DNA of 43,454 bases from Pelagibacteraceae bacterium. Its GTDB lineage: Bacteria; Pseudomonadota; Alphaproteobacteria; Pelagibacterales; Pelagibacteraceae. Each line of letters opens with the position of its first letter. Positions within the stretch are counted from its first letter, which is position 1. The notes under the pieces are model-generated. The model was not told where the DNA came from, made no database searches, and saw only the letters and a program-made list of their open reading frames with translations. The stretch covers positions 1-43,454 of the forward strand of contig VTPM01000004.1 of assembly GCA_008638125.1 (NCBI GenBank). The letters are read 5' to 3'. Shown piece after piece: positions 20,435 through 31,071 of the stretch. The translations under genes and the position numbers were made by a program.

Positions 20435-20476
20435 ATTGTATAAAAGGTTAAAAAATTAATTATATTATTTTATTAT

Positions 20477-21358
20477 ATGTTTAAAGGATCAATTGTAGCT
20501 CTTATAACCCCATTCAAAAATGATAAATTAGATGAAAAAAACTATATTGATCTAATTCATTATCATCTTAAAAATGGAACACATGGAATTGTTCCTGGTG
20601 GAACGACTGGTGAATCACCAACTTTATCTCACGATGAACATAAAAAAATTATAAATTTATCAATTAAGGAATGTAAAGGAAAAATACCTGTAATTGCTGG
20701 CACTGGATCAAATTCAACTGCAGAAGCAATTGAACTATCAAAATTTGCAGATAAAGCTGGAGCAGATGCTCTTTTAATCGTGACACCGTATTACAACAAA
20801 CCAACTCAAGAAGGTTTGTATCAACATTATAAAAAAATTAATGATAACGTTGGTATACCAATTATTATTTATAATATTCCTTCAAGATCTGTAATTGATA
20901 TGAGCGTAGAAACAATGACTAGGCTTTTTGAATTAAAAAATATTGTTGGCGTAAAAGATGCAACAGGTGATTTAAACAGAGCTGATCAACAACTTAAAGC
21001 AATGGGTAAAGATTTCATTATGTTGACTGGTGAAGATGGAAATGCTTTAGAATTTAACAAAAGAGGAGGTAAAGGCTGTATAAGCGTAACTGCAAATATT
21101 GCCGCTAAACTGTGTTCGGAACTTCAAGAACTATCTTTATCTGGTTCAGCAGACTCTCTAAGTAAGGCAGAAACTATCAATAATTTACTTATGCCTTTAA
21201 ACAAAGCTTTATTTATCGAGAGCAATCCTTCACCAGTTAAGTATGCCGCATCATTATTAAATTTATCTCCAGATGATGTCAGATTACCATTAGTAAAAAT
21301 TAAAGAGTCTACAAAAGAAGAAGTCAAAAAAGCACTACAGCACGCAAAATTAATTTAA
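20477..21358 (+). CDS. dapA: 4-hydroxy-tetrahydrodipicolinate synthase
   Basis: [60 protein letters not shown]. Confidence 0.97.
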   Translation: MFKGSIVALITPFKNDKLDEKNYIDLIHYHLKNGTHGIVPGGTTGESPTLSHDEHKKIINLSIKECKGKIPVIAGTGSNSTAEAIELSKFADKAGADALLIVTPYYNKPTQEGLYQHYKKINDNVGIPIIIYNIPSRSVIDMSVETMTRLFELKNIVGVKDATGDLNRADQQLKAMGKDFIMLTGEDGNALEFNKRGGKGCISVTANIAAKLCSELQELSLSGSADSLSKAETINNLLMPLNKALFIESNPSPVKYAASLLNLSPDDVRLPLVKIKESTKEEVKKALQHAKLI

Positions 21359-21831
21359 TGAAACAAAAAACTTCTCCTGGACAAAAAATTATTTGTCTAA
21401 ATCGGAAAGCAAGTTTTAATTATTTTTTTCATGAGCTATTAGAGGCTGGAATTGCTTTGAAAGGATCAGAAGTTAAATCTTTAAGAGAAGGGAAGGCTAG
21501 TATAGCAGACTCATACGCTGTAGATAAAAATGGTGAGATATTTTTAATCAATTCTCACATACCTTTGTATAAACAATCTAGTTACAATAATCATGACCCA
21601 AAAGACGATAGAAAGCTTTTATTAAAAAGAAAAGAAATCAACAAATTGATTGGAAGAATGAACCAAGATGGTCTTACATTAGTTCCTACAAAATTATATT
21701 TTTTAAAAGGAAAAGCCAAAGTTCAAATTGCAGTAGCAAAGGGAAAAAAATTATATGACAAGAGACAGGTCAAAAAGAAAAGAGATTGGAATAGAGAACA
21801 AAGAAGAGTTTTAAGTAATTCAAAAAAATGA
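21358..21831 (+). CDS. smpB: SsrA-binding protein
   Basis: [40 protein letters not shown]...[21 protein letters not shown]. Confidence 0.97.
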   Translation: MKQKTSPGQKIICLNRKASFNYFFHELLEAGIALKGSEVKSLREGKASIADSYAVDKNGEIFLINSHIPLYKQSSYNNHDPKDDRKLLLKRKEINKLIGRMNQDGLTLVPTKLYFLKGKAKVQIAVAKGKKLYDKRQVKKKRDWNREQRRVLSNSKK

Positions 21832-22337
21832 TTTACATAAATATTGGTTCTAATTTAAATTCAAGAAATGGTGATAGATTATTTAATATTCATAAAACAA
21901 TAGAATTAATTCAAATTGAAAAAATTAAGATAAAAAAAAAATCTCATATTTATGAAACTCCTTCCTATCCAAATGAAAAGAATCCAAAATTTTTAAATTT
22001 GTGTTTAGAAATCGATACACAAATTGAACCACAATCTTTAATCAAAAAATTTAAATTAATTGAAAAAAAACTTAATAGAGTTAAAGGAATTAAAAATAGC
22101 CCAAGAACTTGTGATATTGATCTAATTGATTACAAGGGACAAATGCTAAATTTAAAAGAAGTATCAATACCTCATCCAAGAGCACATTTGCGAAATTTTG
22201 TTCTATTGCCTTTGCAAGAAATATGCCCTGATTGGCTTCATCCCGTTTATAATAAAAAGATAGATTTTTTTATTAAAAAATTAAGCTTTAAATTAAGGAA
22301 TGAGATTACAAGAATTAAAGATAGTGTTATAATTTAA
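21828..22337 (+). CDS. folK: 2-amino-4-hydroxy-6-hydroxymethyldihydropteridine pyrophosphokinase
   Basis: [74 protein letters not shown]. Confidence 0.95.
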   Translation: MIYINIGSNLNSRNGDRLFNIHKTIELIQIEKIKIKKKSHIYETPSYPNEKNPKFLNLCLEIDTQIEPQSLIKKFKLIEKKLNRVKGIKNSPRTCDIDLIDYKGQMLNLKEVSIPHPRAHLRNFVLLPLQEICPDWLHPVYNKKIDFFIKKLSFKLRNEITRIKDSVII

Positions 22338-22339
22338 GA

Positions 22340-24088
22340 ATGATTAACAGTGATCAACTACTTACAAAAATTCAGTCCTATAATAAATTTTCAAATCCTG
22401 AAATTTTAACAAAAGCATTTAACTTTGCATTAGACGCTCATAAAGATCAAAAAAGAGTATCTGGTGCACCTTATATTGTTCACCCAATAGCAGTTGCAGA
22501 TATACTTACTGAATTAAAATTAGATAGTGCAACAATAATTACAGGTTTATTACATGATACTATTGAGGATACTCATGCAACATATGATGTTGTACTTAAA
22601 GAATTTGGTAAAGAAGTTGCTGATTTAGTTGATGGCGTTACAAAAATATCTGCCCTAGAAGAAAAAGCTGTACAAAATTCAAGAGCTGAAAATTTTAGAA
22701 AATTAATTCTGGCTACATCTAAAGATATTAGAGTTTTATTAGTCAAAATAGCGGATCGTTTACATAATATGCGAACTTTAAATGCAATACGATCTGAGGA
22801 AAAAAAATTGCGTATAGCAAAAGAAACAATGGAAATTTATGCGCCATTGGCAGATCGTATGGGCATGAACTCGATTAGGGATGAATTAGAAGATTTATCT
22901 TTTTCAGTACTCAATCCACAAGCTAGAAATTTAATTATTGAGAGATTAAAATTTATAAAAAATAATAGAGAAGATAATTTTAGAGACATAGCAGAAGAAT
23001 TAATTTCTTTATTAAAGGAAAACGGCGTAAAAGCTACTTTTGCAGGAAGAGAAAAAACTGCCTTTTCTATTTGGAGAAAAATGCAGAATAAAAAAATTTC
23101 CTTAGAACATTTAACCGATATTATTGGATTTAGAGTTATCGTAGAAAATATTTCAGAATGTTATAAGACATTAGGAATATTCCATAGCAGGTATGCAGCA
23201 ATTCCATTTAGATTTAAAGATTACATTTCCACACCAAAAATCAATAAATACCAATCCATACATACAGCTATAATTGGACCAAAAAAACAACGAATTGAAG
23301 TTCAGATTAGAACTGCCCAAATGCATGATTTTGCAGAAAGAGGCATTGCGTCTCATTGGAAATATAAATCATCAGAAAAATTCTCAGATCTTTCTTGGAA
23401 AGAGTATGACTGGCTTAGAGATTTGGTTGAAATTATCGAAACAGGAAATAGTCCAGAACATTATTATGAATTTACAAAGCTTCAAATGTTTCAAGAAAAT
23501 GTTTTCTGTTTCACCCCTAAAGGTGCCGTCATTAAACTTCCCAAAAACGCTACGCCAATTGATTTTGCTTATGCCGTGCACACAAGTATTGGTAACACGG
23601 CTATTGGGTGCAAAGTGAATGGACAAGAAGCTGCATTACAATCAAAACTAAGAAACGGTGATACAGTTGATATTATAATCTCTAAGAATGTTTCACCATC
23701 TATGCATTGGATATCATCTGCAGCTACAGGAAAGGCTAGAGCAGCTATTCGTAGATATTGGCAAGATAAATCAGAACAGACAATAAGTAAGAAAGAGAAA
23801 CAATATACCAGCACACTAGTAATTGACTTACCAGACCAACCGGGGATGCTTGGTGAGATAAGCACCTTAATAGGTCTTAATGGATGCAACATTTTAAATG
23901 TTGAACTTTTAAAAAGAGTAACTAGTCACCTGCAGTTTTCTTTTGATATACAAATAAATGATTTAAAAAACTTTACAAACTTGATAAGTCAAATTAAGCA
24001 AAAAAACTTAACATTTAGAATAATAAGACATAAACAGAAAAAAAATGCTTTCATACAACGATTCTTTAAAAATTTTAAAAGAAACTAA
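22340..24088 (+). CDS. spoT: RelA/SpoT homolog (long RSH lacking the helical/zinc-finger region)
   Basis: HD domain with HDTIEDT, synthetase RFKDYISTPKINKYQSIHTAI, TGS VFCFTPKGAVIKLPKNATPIDFAYAVHT, C-terminal ACT domain. Confidence 0.95.
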   Translation: MINSDQLLTKIQSYNKFSNPEILTKAFNFALDAHKDQKRVSGAPYIVHPIAVADILTELKLDSATIITGLLHDTIEDTHATYDVVLKEFGKEVADLVDGVTKISALEEKAVQNSRAENFRKLILATSKDIRVLLVKIADRLHNMRTLNAIRSEEKKLRIAKETMEIYAPLADRMGMNSIRDELEDLSFSVLNPQARNLIIERLKFIKNNREDNFRDIAEELISLLKENGVKATFAGREKTAFSIWRKMQNKKISLEHLTDIIGFRVIVENISECYKTLGIFHSRYAAIPFRFKDYISTPKINKYQSIHTAIIGPKKQRIEVQIRTAQMHDFAERGIASHWKYKSSEKFSDLSWKEYDWLRDLVEIIETGNSPEHYYEFTKLQMFQENVFCFTPKGAVIKLPKNATPIDFAYAVHTSIGNTAIGCKVNGQEAALQSKLRNGDTVDIIISKNVSPSMHWISSAATGKARAAIRRYWQDKSEQTISKKEKQYTSTLVIDLPDQPGMLGEISTLIGLNGCNILNVELLKRVTSHLQFSFDIQINDLKNFTNLISQIKQKNLTFRIIRHKQKKNAFIQRFFKNFKRN

Positions 24089-24629
24089 TGCCTTGCTCGA
24101 AGGACATTTTATTTTATCTTCTGGATTACATAGTTCTCAATATGTTCAATGCGCCCAACTCTTAAGCAAGCCTTTTAAATCTGCTGAATTTTGTAAATCA
24201 TTAGCAGATAAAATTAATAATGAAATTAAACACATTGACTTAATTCTCTCCCCAGCAATGGGTGGCATAGTGATTGGCTATGAAATAGGGAGACTTTTAA
24301 AAAAAGAAACTATTTTTTCAGAGAGAGTAAATGGTAAATTTGAATTAAGAAGAGATTTTAAAATTAAAAAAAATCAAAAAATTTTAATTGTAGAAGATGT
24401 TATTACCACAGGTAAATCCAGTCTTGAATGTTCATCATTAGTCAAAAATGCAGAAGCCGAAGTGGTTGCATATGCGTGCTTGATAGACCGTTCAAATGGG
24501 AAATCACAATTAGATAAAAAAATCATTTCTCAAATTGAAATCAATATACCCACTTATACAAAAGATAATTTGCCAAAAGAGCTAAATTCTATACCTGCAG
24601 TTAAACCTGGTAGCAGAGAATTAAAATGA
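24045..24629 (+). CDS. pyrE: Orotate phosphoribosyltransferase
   Basis: EGHFILSSGLHSSQYVQCAQLL, ILIVEDVITTGKSS; overlaps the RSH by 44 nt. Confidence 0.95.
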   Translation: MLSYNDSLKILKETNALLEGHFILSSGLHSSQYVQCAQLLSKPFKSAEFCKSLADKINNEIKHIDLILSPAMGGIVIGYEIGRLLKKETIFSERVNGKFELRRDFKIKKNQKILIVEDVITTGKSSLECSSLVKNAEAEVVAYACLIDRSNGKSQLDKKIISQIEINIPTYTKDNLPKELNSIPAVKPGSRELK

Positions 24630-25348
24630 GCAATATAAGACTAGGCGTTAATATTGATCATGTAGCTACTGTTCGTAATGCAAGAGGAGAAAATTACCCG
24701 AGCCCATTACAAGCTGCGATAATAGCAGAAAAATCTGGTGCTCATTCGGTAACAATACATTTAAGAGAAGATAGACGTCATATTAGAGACGAAGATCTAA
24801 AATTAATAAAATCAAAAATTAAAATTCCATTAAATTTAGAAATCGCAGCTACAAAAGAAATGTTAAATATAGCTTTAAAAAACAAACCCAAATTTGTTTG
24901 TATTGTACCTGAAAAAAGAAAAGAAATTACAACCGAAGGTGGATTGAATTTAAATTATAGAATAAACTTTTTAAAAGAGGTTATTCAAAAATTGAAAAAA
25001 AATGGATCCAGAGTAAGTTTATTTATTGAACCAAATCTCAAAGATGTTTTGCTTTCCAAAAAACTTGGCGTTCATTGCGTTGAGTTCCATACTGGAAAAA
25101 TTTGTAATTTGATCAATAAAAAAAAAACTTACAAAAGTGAGTACGATAGAATACAAGCAGCTGCAAAATTGGCATCAACACAAGGTATTGAAGTTCATGC
25201 AGGACATGGATTAACTTATCAATCTGCCAAAATCATTAAAAAAATTAAATTTATAGAAGAATTTAATATTGGCCATTTTCTTGTTGGTGAATCAATTTTT
25301 TATGGGCTTAAAAACGTAATTAAGAAATTTAAAAGAATTATTAAATAA
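24626..25348 (+). CDS. pdxJ: Pyridoxine 5'-phosphate synthase
   Basis: LGVNIDHVATVRNARGENYPSPLQAAIIAEKSGAHSVTIHLREDRRHIRDEDL. Confidence 0.98.
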   Translation: MSNIRLGVNIDHVATVRNARGENYPSPLQAAIIAEKSGAHSVTIHLREDRRHIRDEDLKLIKSKIKIPLNLEIAATKEMLNIALKNKPKFVCIVPEKRKEITTEGGLNLNYRINFLKEVIQKLKKNGSRVSLFIEPNLKDVLLSKKLGVHCVEFHTGKICNLINKKKTYKSEYDRIQAAAKLASTQGIEVHAGHGLTYQSAKIIKKIKFIEEFNIGHFLVGESIFYGLKNVIKKFKRIIK

Positions 25349-25719
25349 TGAACAAAATTTATGGTGTAGGAACTGATATTGTAGATATTACTAGAATTAA
25401 AAAAAGTATTAAGAATAAAAAATTTATTAACAAGATATTTTCAAATAAAGAAATCAGAAACTCAAAACAAAAATTAGACTCATATTACGCAAAAAGGTTT
25501 GCGGCTAAAGAGGCTTTCTCAAAAGCTCTTGGCACAGGTATTTCCGAGGGCATATCTTTTAATGAGATCTCAATTCTTAATAATGATAAAGGCCAACCTT
25601 ATATTGAACTGCTAGGTAAAACAAAAATAATTGTAAACAAAAAAATAAAAAAAAGAAAAATTTTTCTATCATTATCGGATGAAAAAAAATATGCCATCGC
25701 TATGGTGATGATTAATTAA
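25348..25719 (+). CDS. acpS: Holo-[acyl-carrier-protein] synthase
   Basis: YGVGTDIVDITRIKKS, YYAKRFAAKEAFSKALGTGISEGISF. Confidence 0.97.
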   Translation: MNKIYGVGTDIVDITRIKKSIKNKKFINKIFSNKEIRNSKQKLDSYYAKRFAAKEAFSKALGTGISEGISFNEISILNNDKGQPYIELLGKTKIIVNKKIKKRKIFLSLSDEKKYAIAMVMIN

Positions 25720-26460
25720 ATGAAAAAAAAATTAATAAATACTATTGTTGATAATCTTAAAACGCTTTTTTACGCTTTAATCATAGCAGTTTTAATTAGA
25801 TCCCTTTTTTTTCAACCCTTTTATATCCCATCATCATCAATGGAACCAACATTACTAATTGGTGACAGGATATTTGTCTCTAAATATACTTATGGTTATA
25901 GTAAACATTCATTTCCCTTTAGCCCTCAGATATTTGAAGGAAGAATTCTTTCTGATGAACCAGAATATGGAGATTTGGTTGTTTTTAAAACACCTGTAGA
26001 TAATAGAACAGATTATATAAAAAGGTTAATCGGTTTGCCTGGAGATACTATTCAATTTATAGAGGGAAAGATTTTTTTAAACGATCAAGAAATACAAAGA
26101 AAAAAAGTAGAAAATCCATTTTACATAAGATGTGGATCGTACACGCCAGAAGTTAATGGATTTATAGAAACTTTACCTAATGGGACAGAATACGTAGCGG
26201 TTTATAACAGAGAAGGAACTATGAAAAATACAGATAAATACATTGTTCCAGAAAATCATTATTTTTTTTTAGGTGATAATAGAGATTGTTCAAAAGATAG
26301 CAGATTTTTATCTAGCGTTGGATATGTATCAAAAGAAAATCTAGTAGGAAATGCAAAGATGATTTTTTTTTCAAATGACACTATGTCAGGAAGTATATTT
26401 AAATTTTGGAATTGGAATGAATCCTTACGATTAAAAAGATTTTTTGAGATATTAAAATGA
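25720..26460 (+). CDS. lepB: Signal peptidase I
   Basis: FYIPSSSMEPTLLIGDRIFVSKYTYG, DYIKRLIGLPGDTIQ, FLGDNRDCSKDSR. Confidence 0.97.
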   Translation: MKKKLINTIVDNLKTLFYALIIAVLIRSLFFQPFYIPSSSMEPTLLIGDRIFVSKYTYGYSKHSFPFSPQIFEGRILSDEPEYGDLVVFKTPVDNRTDYIKRLIGLPGDTIQFIEGKIFLNDQEIQRKKVENPFYIRCGSYTPEVNGFIETLPNGTEYVAVYNREGTMKNTDKYIVPENHYFFLGDNRDCSKDSRFLSSVGYVSKENLVGNAKMIFFSNDTMSGSIFKFWNWNESLRLKRFFEILK

Positions 26461-27122
26461 CAGATACTTTAAATAAATTAGAACAATTAATTGGAGTTAA
26501 ATTTAAAGATAAAGAACTATTAAAGAAAAGCCTGATTCATAAAAGTCATAATAATTTAGATAATAATGAAAAATTAGAATTTTTAGGAGATAGAGTCTTA
26601 GGGCTAAGTTTAGCTAAGACTTTATTAAAGATATATCCAAACGAGAAAGAAGGCATTATTGATAAAAAGTTTGCTAACTTAGTTAATAAAAAAACATGTT
26701 TACAAATTGCAAAAAAATTAGATTTAGGAAATTTTATCCAAACAGGCAATTCCTATAAAAAACTTAACAAATCAGAAGATAAAATTCTAAGTGATGGATT
26801 AGAAGCACTTTTAGGAGCAATTTATTTAGATCAAGGAATGTCTGTTGTTGAAAAATTTATTTTAAATAATTGGAAAGAACATCTGGATAAATCTTCAGTA
26901 ACTGAAATTGATGCCAAAACACAACTTCAAGAATATAGTTTAAAAAAATACAAAACACTTCCAGTTTATACAATTAAGAAACAATCTGGACCACATCATA
27001 ATCCAATTTTCAATGTTGAAGTTCAGATTAAGGATTCTAAAAAGTTTTTTGCAAAAGGAACGTCAAAGAAAAATGCACAACAGAATGCAGCCAAAAAATT
27101 ATTATTAGATTTAAAACTTTAA
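26457..27122 (+). CDS. rnc: Ribonuclease III
   Basis: NEKLEFLGDRVLGLSLAKTL, SDGLEALLGAIYLDQG, C-terminal dsRBD. Confidence 0.97.
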   Translation: MTDTLNKLEQLIGVKFKDKELLKKSLIHKSHNNLDNNEKLEFLGDRVLGLSLAKTLLKIYPNEKEGIIDKKFANLVNKKTCLQIAKKLDLGNFIQTGNSYKKLNKSEDKILSDGLEALLGAIYLDQGMSVVEKFILNNWKEHLDKSSVTEIDAKTQLQEYSLKKYKTLPVYTIKKQSGPHHNPIFNVEVQIKDSKKFFAKGTSKKNAQQNAAKKLLLDLKL

Positions 27123-27131
27123 AATATATTT

Positions 27132-27815
27132 ATGAATTGGCAAGATGAGGGATATTTACTTTCAAAAATTAAATTTAGAGAAAATGCGAATATAATTAAT
27201 GTTTTTACAAATGAGAGAGGCAAGGTTAGTGGAATTGTTTATGGGGGTAACTCAAGAAAGATAAGAAATTATCTACAAATCTCTAACAAGATATACATAT
27301 TTCACTCTAGTAAATCAGAAAATAAAATTGGTTATTTTAAAACAGAGTTAGTTGAAGCAATTTCTCCAAAATTCTTTAATGACAAAGAAAGAACCGCAGC
27401 TTTATTATCGTTATCTTCTATTTTAAATTTTTTACTACCAGAGTCTCAACCTTACAAAAAATTGTTTACTTCACTAGAGGAACTCTTGGATAATTTTAAT
27501 GATAATGATTGGATATACTTTTATATTTATTGGGAACTTAACCTACTTAAAGAATTGGGTTTTGATCCATATTTAAATCAATTTAAAAATTCAAGCACTG
27601 TCGAAAATATTAAAAACATTAAAATAGAAGTTGATAATGTAAATTATCAAGTTCCAAAATTTTTGATAAATAATAATTTTCCTGATACCAAAAATAATGA
27701 AGAGATTGTTTTGGCACTTAGCTTTACGAGAAATTTATTAGTTAATAAATTTTTTATTCCAAATAACTTAATGTTTCCTAAATCTAGAATAATTCTAGAA
27801 AATTATTTTAATTGA
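27132..27815 (+). CDS. recO: DNA repair protein RecO
   Basis: MNWQDEGYLLSKIKFRENANIINVFTNERGKVSGIVYGG; downstream of rnc. Confidence 0.93.
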   Translation: MNWQDEGYLLSKIKFRENANIINVFTNERGKVSGIVYGGNSRKIRNYLQISNKIYIFHSSKSENKIGYFKTELVEAISPKFFNDKERTAALLSLSSILNFLLPESQPYKKLFTSLEELLDNFNDNDWIYFYIYWELNLLKELGFDPYLNQFKNSSTVENIKNIKIEVDNVNYQVPKFLINNNFPDTKNNEEIVLALSFTRNLLVNKFFIPNNLMFPKSRIILENYFN

Positions 27816-28795
27816 TCGGCAATTTCTAAGGCAAAATACGTTACTATAGCGTTTGAGCCAGCTCGCTTTAGGGATATTAAACTCTCCATAATAGCATCTT
27901 TATTAATAATATTATTTTTAATGCCATTTTGTATTAATGAATATTCACCGGATACTTGATATGAAAAAATTGGAATTTTAAAATTATCTTTGATGTTTTT
28001 AATAATATCAAGGTAAGGCATTCCTGGTTTAACCATTACTATATCTGCACCTTCCTTTATATCTAATGCGACTTCTCTTAATGCTTCCAATGAATTTTTG
28101 AAATCCATTTGATAAGTTTTCTTATCACCCTTTAATTTTTTTTTGGAACCAACTGCTTCTCTAAAAGGTCCATAAAAATTTGAAGCATATTTTACAGCAT
28201 AAGAAACTATTTGAATATTTTTGTAACCTTTCTTATCTAGCGCACTTCTTATTTGACCTATTCTACCATCCATCATATCCGATGGCGCAATAACATCACA
28301 CTTCATTTCAGCTTGAAGCAATGATTGTTTAATTAAAGACTCGATAGTTTCATCATTTTCAATTTCATTATTTCTAAAAATTCCATCATGTCCATGAGTA
28401 GTGTATGGATCTAAAGCTACATCACACATAATACCAATATCATTTTTAAATCTTTTTTTTAATGTTCTCAAAGATCGACAAATTAAATTATCAGGATTAA
28501 ATGCTTCGGAACCAAATTGATCTTTTTTTAAGCTTTCTGTGTAAGGAAACAGAGCTATTAAAGGTATTTTTAATTTGCATGCTTTTTCAACAACTTTACT
28601 CAATTCATCAATTGAATATCTAAATACATTCAGCATTGATTTAATTGGTTCTTTTTTTTTTGTTCCCTCTCTTACAAACAGAGGAAGTATCAAATCATTT
28701 GTTGATAAGTTATGCTCAGAAACAAGTCTTCTAATCCAATCAGATTTTCTATTTCTTCGCATTCTTAATGACGGATATGAACCTAAAATTCTCAT
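27803..28795 (-). CDS. hemB: Delta-aminolevulinic acid dehydratase (porphobilinogen synthase)
   Basis: PLFVREG, DVALDPYTTHGHDG, DIVMVKPGMPYLDII, SYQVSGEY. Confidence 0.97.
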   Translation of the reverse strand: MRILGSYPSLRMRRNRKSDWIRRLVSEHNLSTNDLILPLFVREGTKKKEPIKSMLNVFRYSIDELSKVVEKACKLKIPLIALFPYTESLKKDQFGSEAFNPDNLICRSLRTLKKRFKNDIGIMCDVALDPYTTHGHDGIFRNNEIENDETIESLIKQSLLQAEMKCDVIAPSDMMDGRIGQIRSALDKKGYKNIQIVSYAVKYASNFYGPFREAVGSKKKLKGDKKTYQMDFKNSLEALREVALDIKEGADIVMVKPGMPYLDIIKNIKDNFKIPIFSYQVSGEYSLIQNGIKNNIINKDAIMESLISLKRAGSNAIVTYFALEIADQLK

Positions 28796-28870
28796 GCTAT
28801 ATTGTGTGCGACAAATATATTATTATATATTGATTTTAAAGTAATTTATTGAAATACCAAAACAATTAAA

Positions 28871-29308
28871 GTGAAAACAATATTTTCTAAACTCTGCATA
28901 GCTTCTGATCACGCTGGTTATAGATTAAAAGAAAAGATTAAAGATTTTTTAATTAAAAACGGTGTATCGACAATTGATTTGGGTCCATTCGATAATAATT
29001 CAGTTGATTATCCGGATTATGCAAAAAGGGTAGCAAAAAGGGTTTTGTCCAAAAAAAGTGAAATGGGTATTTTAGTATGTGGTTCAGGCACCGGAATGGC
29101 TATAACGGCCAACAAATATAAAGGTATAAGAGCAGCCCAGTGCTTTACCAAAAAGAATACTCTTTTATCAAGGCAGCATAATGATGCGAATATTATTTGC
29201 TTGGGTGCTAGAATGTTAAAAGGTAAAGATGCTATAGCATTTGTAAAATATTTTATTACGACTAGATTTGAGGGTGGTAGACATTTAAAAAGAATAAAAA
29301 AAATATAA
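28871..29308 (+). CDS. rpiB: Ribose 5-phosphate isomerase B
   Basis: [62 protein letters not shown] start. Confidence 0.96.
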   Translation: MKTIFSKLCIASDHAGYRLKEKIKDFLIKNGVSTIDLGPFDNNSVDYPDYAKRVAKRVLSKKSEMGILVCGSGTGMAITANKYKGIRAAQCFTKKNTLLSRQHNDANIICLGARMLKGKDAIAFVKYFITTRFEGGRHLKRIKKI

Positions 29309-29309
29309 A

Positions 29310-30590
29310 ATGAGTGAAATAAGTAATTTTTTTAATAATAATTTAAAATCAAGAGATGAAGAAGTCTTCTCATCAATTCAAAAAGAATACGGTCGTCAAA
29401 TTAATCATATTGAACTCATAGCCTCTGAGAATATGGTTTCCAAAGCTGTTCTTGAAGCTCAAGGATCTGTGTTAACAAACAAATATGCCGAAGGTTATTC
29501 TGGTAAAAGATATTATGGAGGCTGTGAATTTGTAGATATTGCTGAAAACCTTGCTATTGAACGAGCTAAAAAATTATTTAATTGTAAATTTGCTAATGTG
29601 CAACCTCATTCTGGTGCGCAAGCTAATGGCGCTGTCTACTTAGCCCTAATTAAACCTGGCGACACCATACTAGGAATGAGTTTGAATTCTGGAGGACATC
29701 TAACTCACGGCGCTAAACCTGCACAATCTGGAAAATGGTTCAATGCAATTCATTATGATGTTAAACCAAACACGGGTTTAATTGATTACGAAGCCGTTGA
29801 AAAATTAGCTTTAGAACATAATCCTAAGATTATTATAGCAGGCGGTAGTTCTTATTCGAGAATAATTGATTTTAAAAAATTTAGAGCTATTGCAGATAAA
29901 GTTAAAGCATATCTATTAGTTGATATGGCACATTTTTCTGGTTTGGTTGCTGGTGGAGTTTATCCAAATCCACTTGAATATGCAGATGTTGTTACTTCTA
30001 CCACACACAAAGTTTTAAGGGGTCCAAGAGGTGGAATAATCTTAACCAATAATGAAGAGCTAATAAAAAAATTTAATTCTGCAATTTTTCCAGGTTTACA
30101 AGGAGGGCCATTGATGCACGTTGTTGCAGCTAAAGCAGTTTGTTTCAAAGAAGCTCTTGATGATAGTTTTAAAAATTATGCAAAAAAAGTAGTGGCGAAT
30201 GCAAAAACACTTTCTGAAACTTTAATAAAAAATGACTTTAAAATTTTTTCAGGCGGAACAGATACTCATCTTATGTTGTTAGATTTAAGAGACTATAAAT
30301 TAACAGGTAAACTAGCAGAAAAAAGTTTAGGTAATGCGAATATAACTTGTAACAAAAATGCAATTCCTTTTGACACTGAAAGTCCAATGATTACTTCTGG
30401 TGTTAGGCTAGGCACACCAGCATCTACAACAAGAGGATTTGGTGAAAAAGAATTTATTTTAGTAGGTCAATTAATTTCAAAGTTACTTAAAGGATTGGCT
30501 AAAAACCCAGAAAACAATTCTAGTGTTGAAGCAGAAGTCCAAAAAGAGGTAATTGATCTTTGTAGCTCTTTTCCTATATATAGTAGTTAA
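29310..30590 (+). CDS. glyA: Serine hydroxymethyltransferase
   Basis: [55 protein letters not shown]. Confidence 0.99.
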   Translation: MSEISNFFNNNLKSRDEEVFSSIQKEYGRQINHIELIASENMVSKAVLEAQGSVLTNKYAEGYSGKRYYGGCEFVDIAENLAIERAKKLFNCKFANVQPHSGAQANGAVYLALIKPGDTILGMSLNSGGHLTHGAKPAQSGKWFNAIHYDVKPNTGLIDYEAVEKLALEHNPKIIIAGGSSYSRIIDFKKFRAIADKVKAYLLVDMAHFSGLVAGGVYPNPLEYADVVTSTTHKVLRGPRGGIILTNNEELIKKFNSAIFPGLQGGPLMHVVAAKAVCFKEALDDSFKNYAKKVVANAKTLSETLIKNDFKIFSGGTDTHLMLLDLRDYKLTGKLAEKSLGNANITCNKNAIPFDTESPMITSGVRLGTPASTTRGFGEKEFILVGQLISKLLKGLAKNPENNSSVEAEVQKEVIDLCSSFPIYSS

Positions 30591-30606
30591 AAAATTAAAA
30601 ATAACT

Positions 30607-31071
30607 ATGCTTTGTCCATTTTGTAAAGAAAAAGATACGTCAGTAGTAGACTCTCGACCCACTGAAGATGGGACAGCTATTAGACGAAGAAGATTATGTG
30701 GCTGTGAAAGAAAAGAGAGATTCACTACTTTTGAAAGAGTTCAGTTTCAAGAACTGACGGTAATTAAAGGCAATGGCAAAAGAGCTCCATTTGATAGAGA
30801 CAAAATATCTAAGTCTATAAGAATAGCTCTTAGAAAAAGACCAATTGATAGCGATAGTGTAGAAAAGTTTATTTCTAAAATTGTAAGAAATTTAGAAGGG
30901 CTAGGAGAGAGTGAGATTCCAACTTCAACTATTGGTAAATTTATTATGGAAGGACTCTCAAATTTAGATCAAGTTGCCTACGTTCGTTTTGCTTCAGTTT
31001 ATAAAAATTTCAAGGAAGCAAAAGACTTTGAACAATTTGTTGGTAACTTAAATGTCTACAAAACAGAATAA
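30607..31071 (+). CDS. nrdR: Transcriptional repressor NrdR (variant zinc ribbon)
   Basis: [50 protein letters not shown] plus ATP-cone; ORF track start (30553) corrected to ATG 30607 by homology. Confidence 0.95.
   Translation: MLCPFCKEKDTSVVDSRPTEDGTAIRRRRLCGCERKERFTTFERVQFQELTVIKGNGKRAPFDRDKISKSIRIALRKRPIDSDSVEKFISKIVRNLEGLGESEIPTSTIGKFIMEGLSNLDQVAYVRFASVYKNFKEAKDFEQFVGNLNVYKTE

Noticed and set aside
23171-23892. Several alternate-frame and antisense ORFs of 61-114 aa
   Set aside because: All lie within the RSH gene, whose domain motifs continue uninterrupted in one frame.
29200-29320. Possible glycine riboswitch ahead of glyA
   Set aside because: rpiB ends 1 nt before the glyA start; no leader space and no glycine aptamer motifs seen.
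31030-31060. Possible FMN riboswitch for the rib genes
   Set aside because: ribD overlaps nrdR by 20 nt; no untranslated leader is available.
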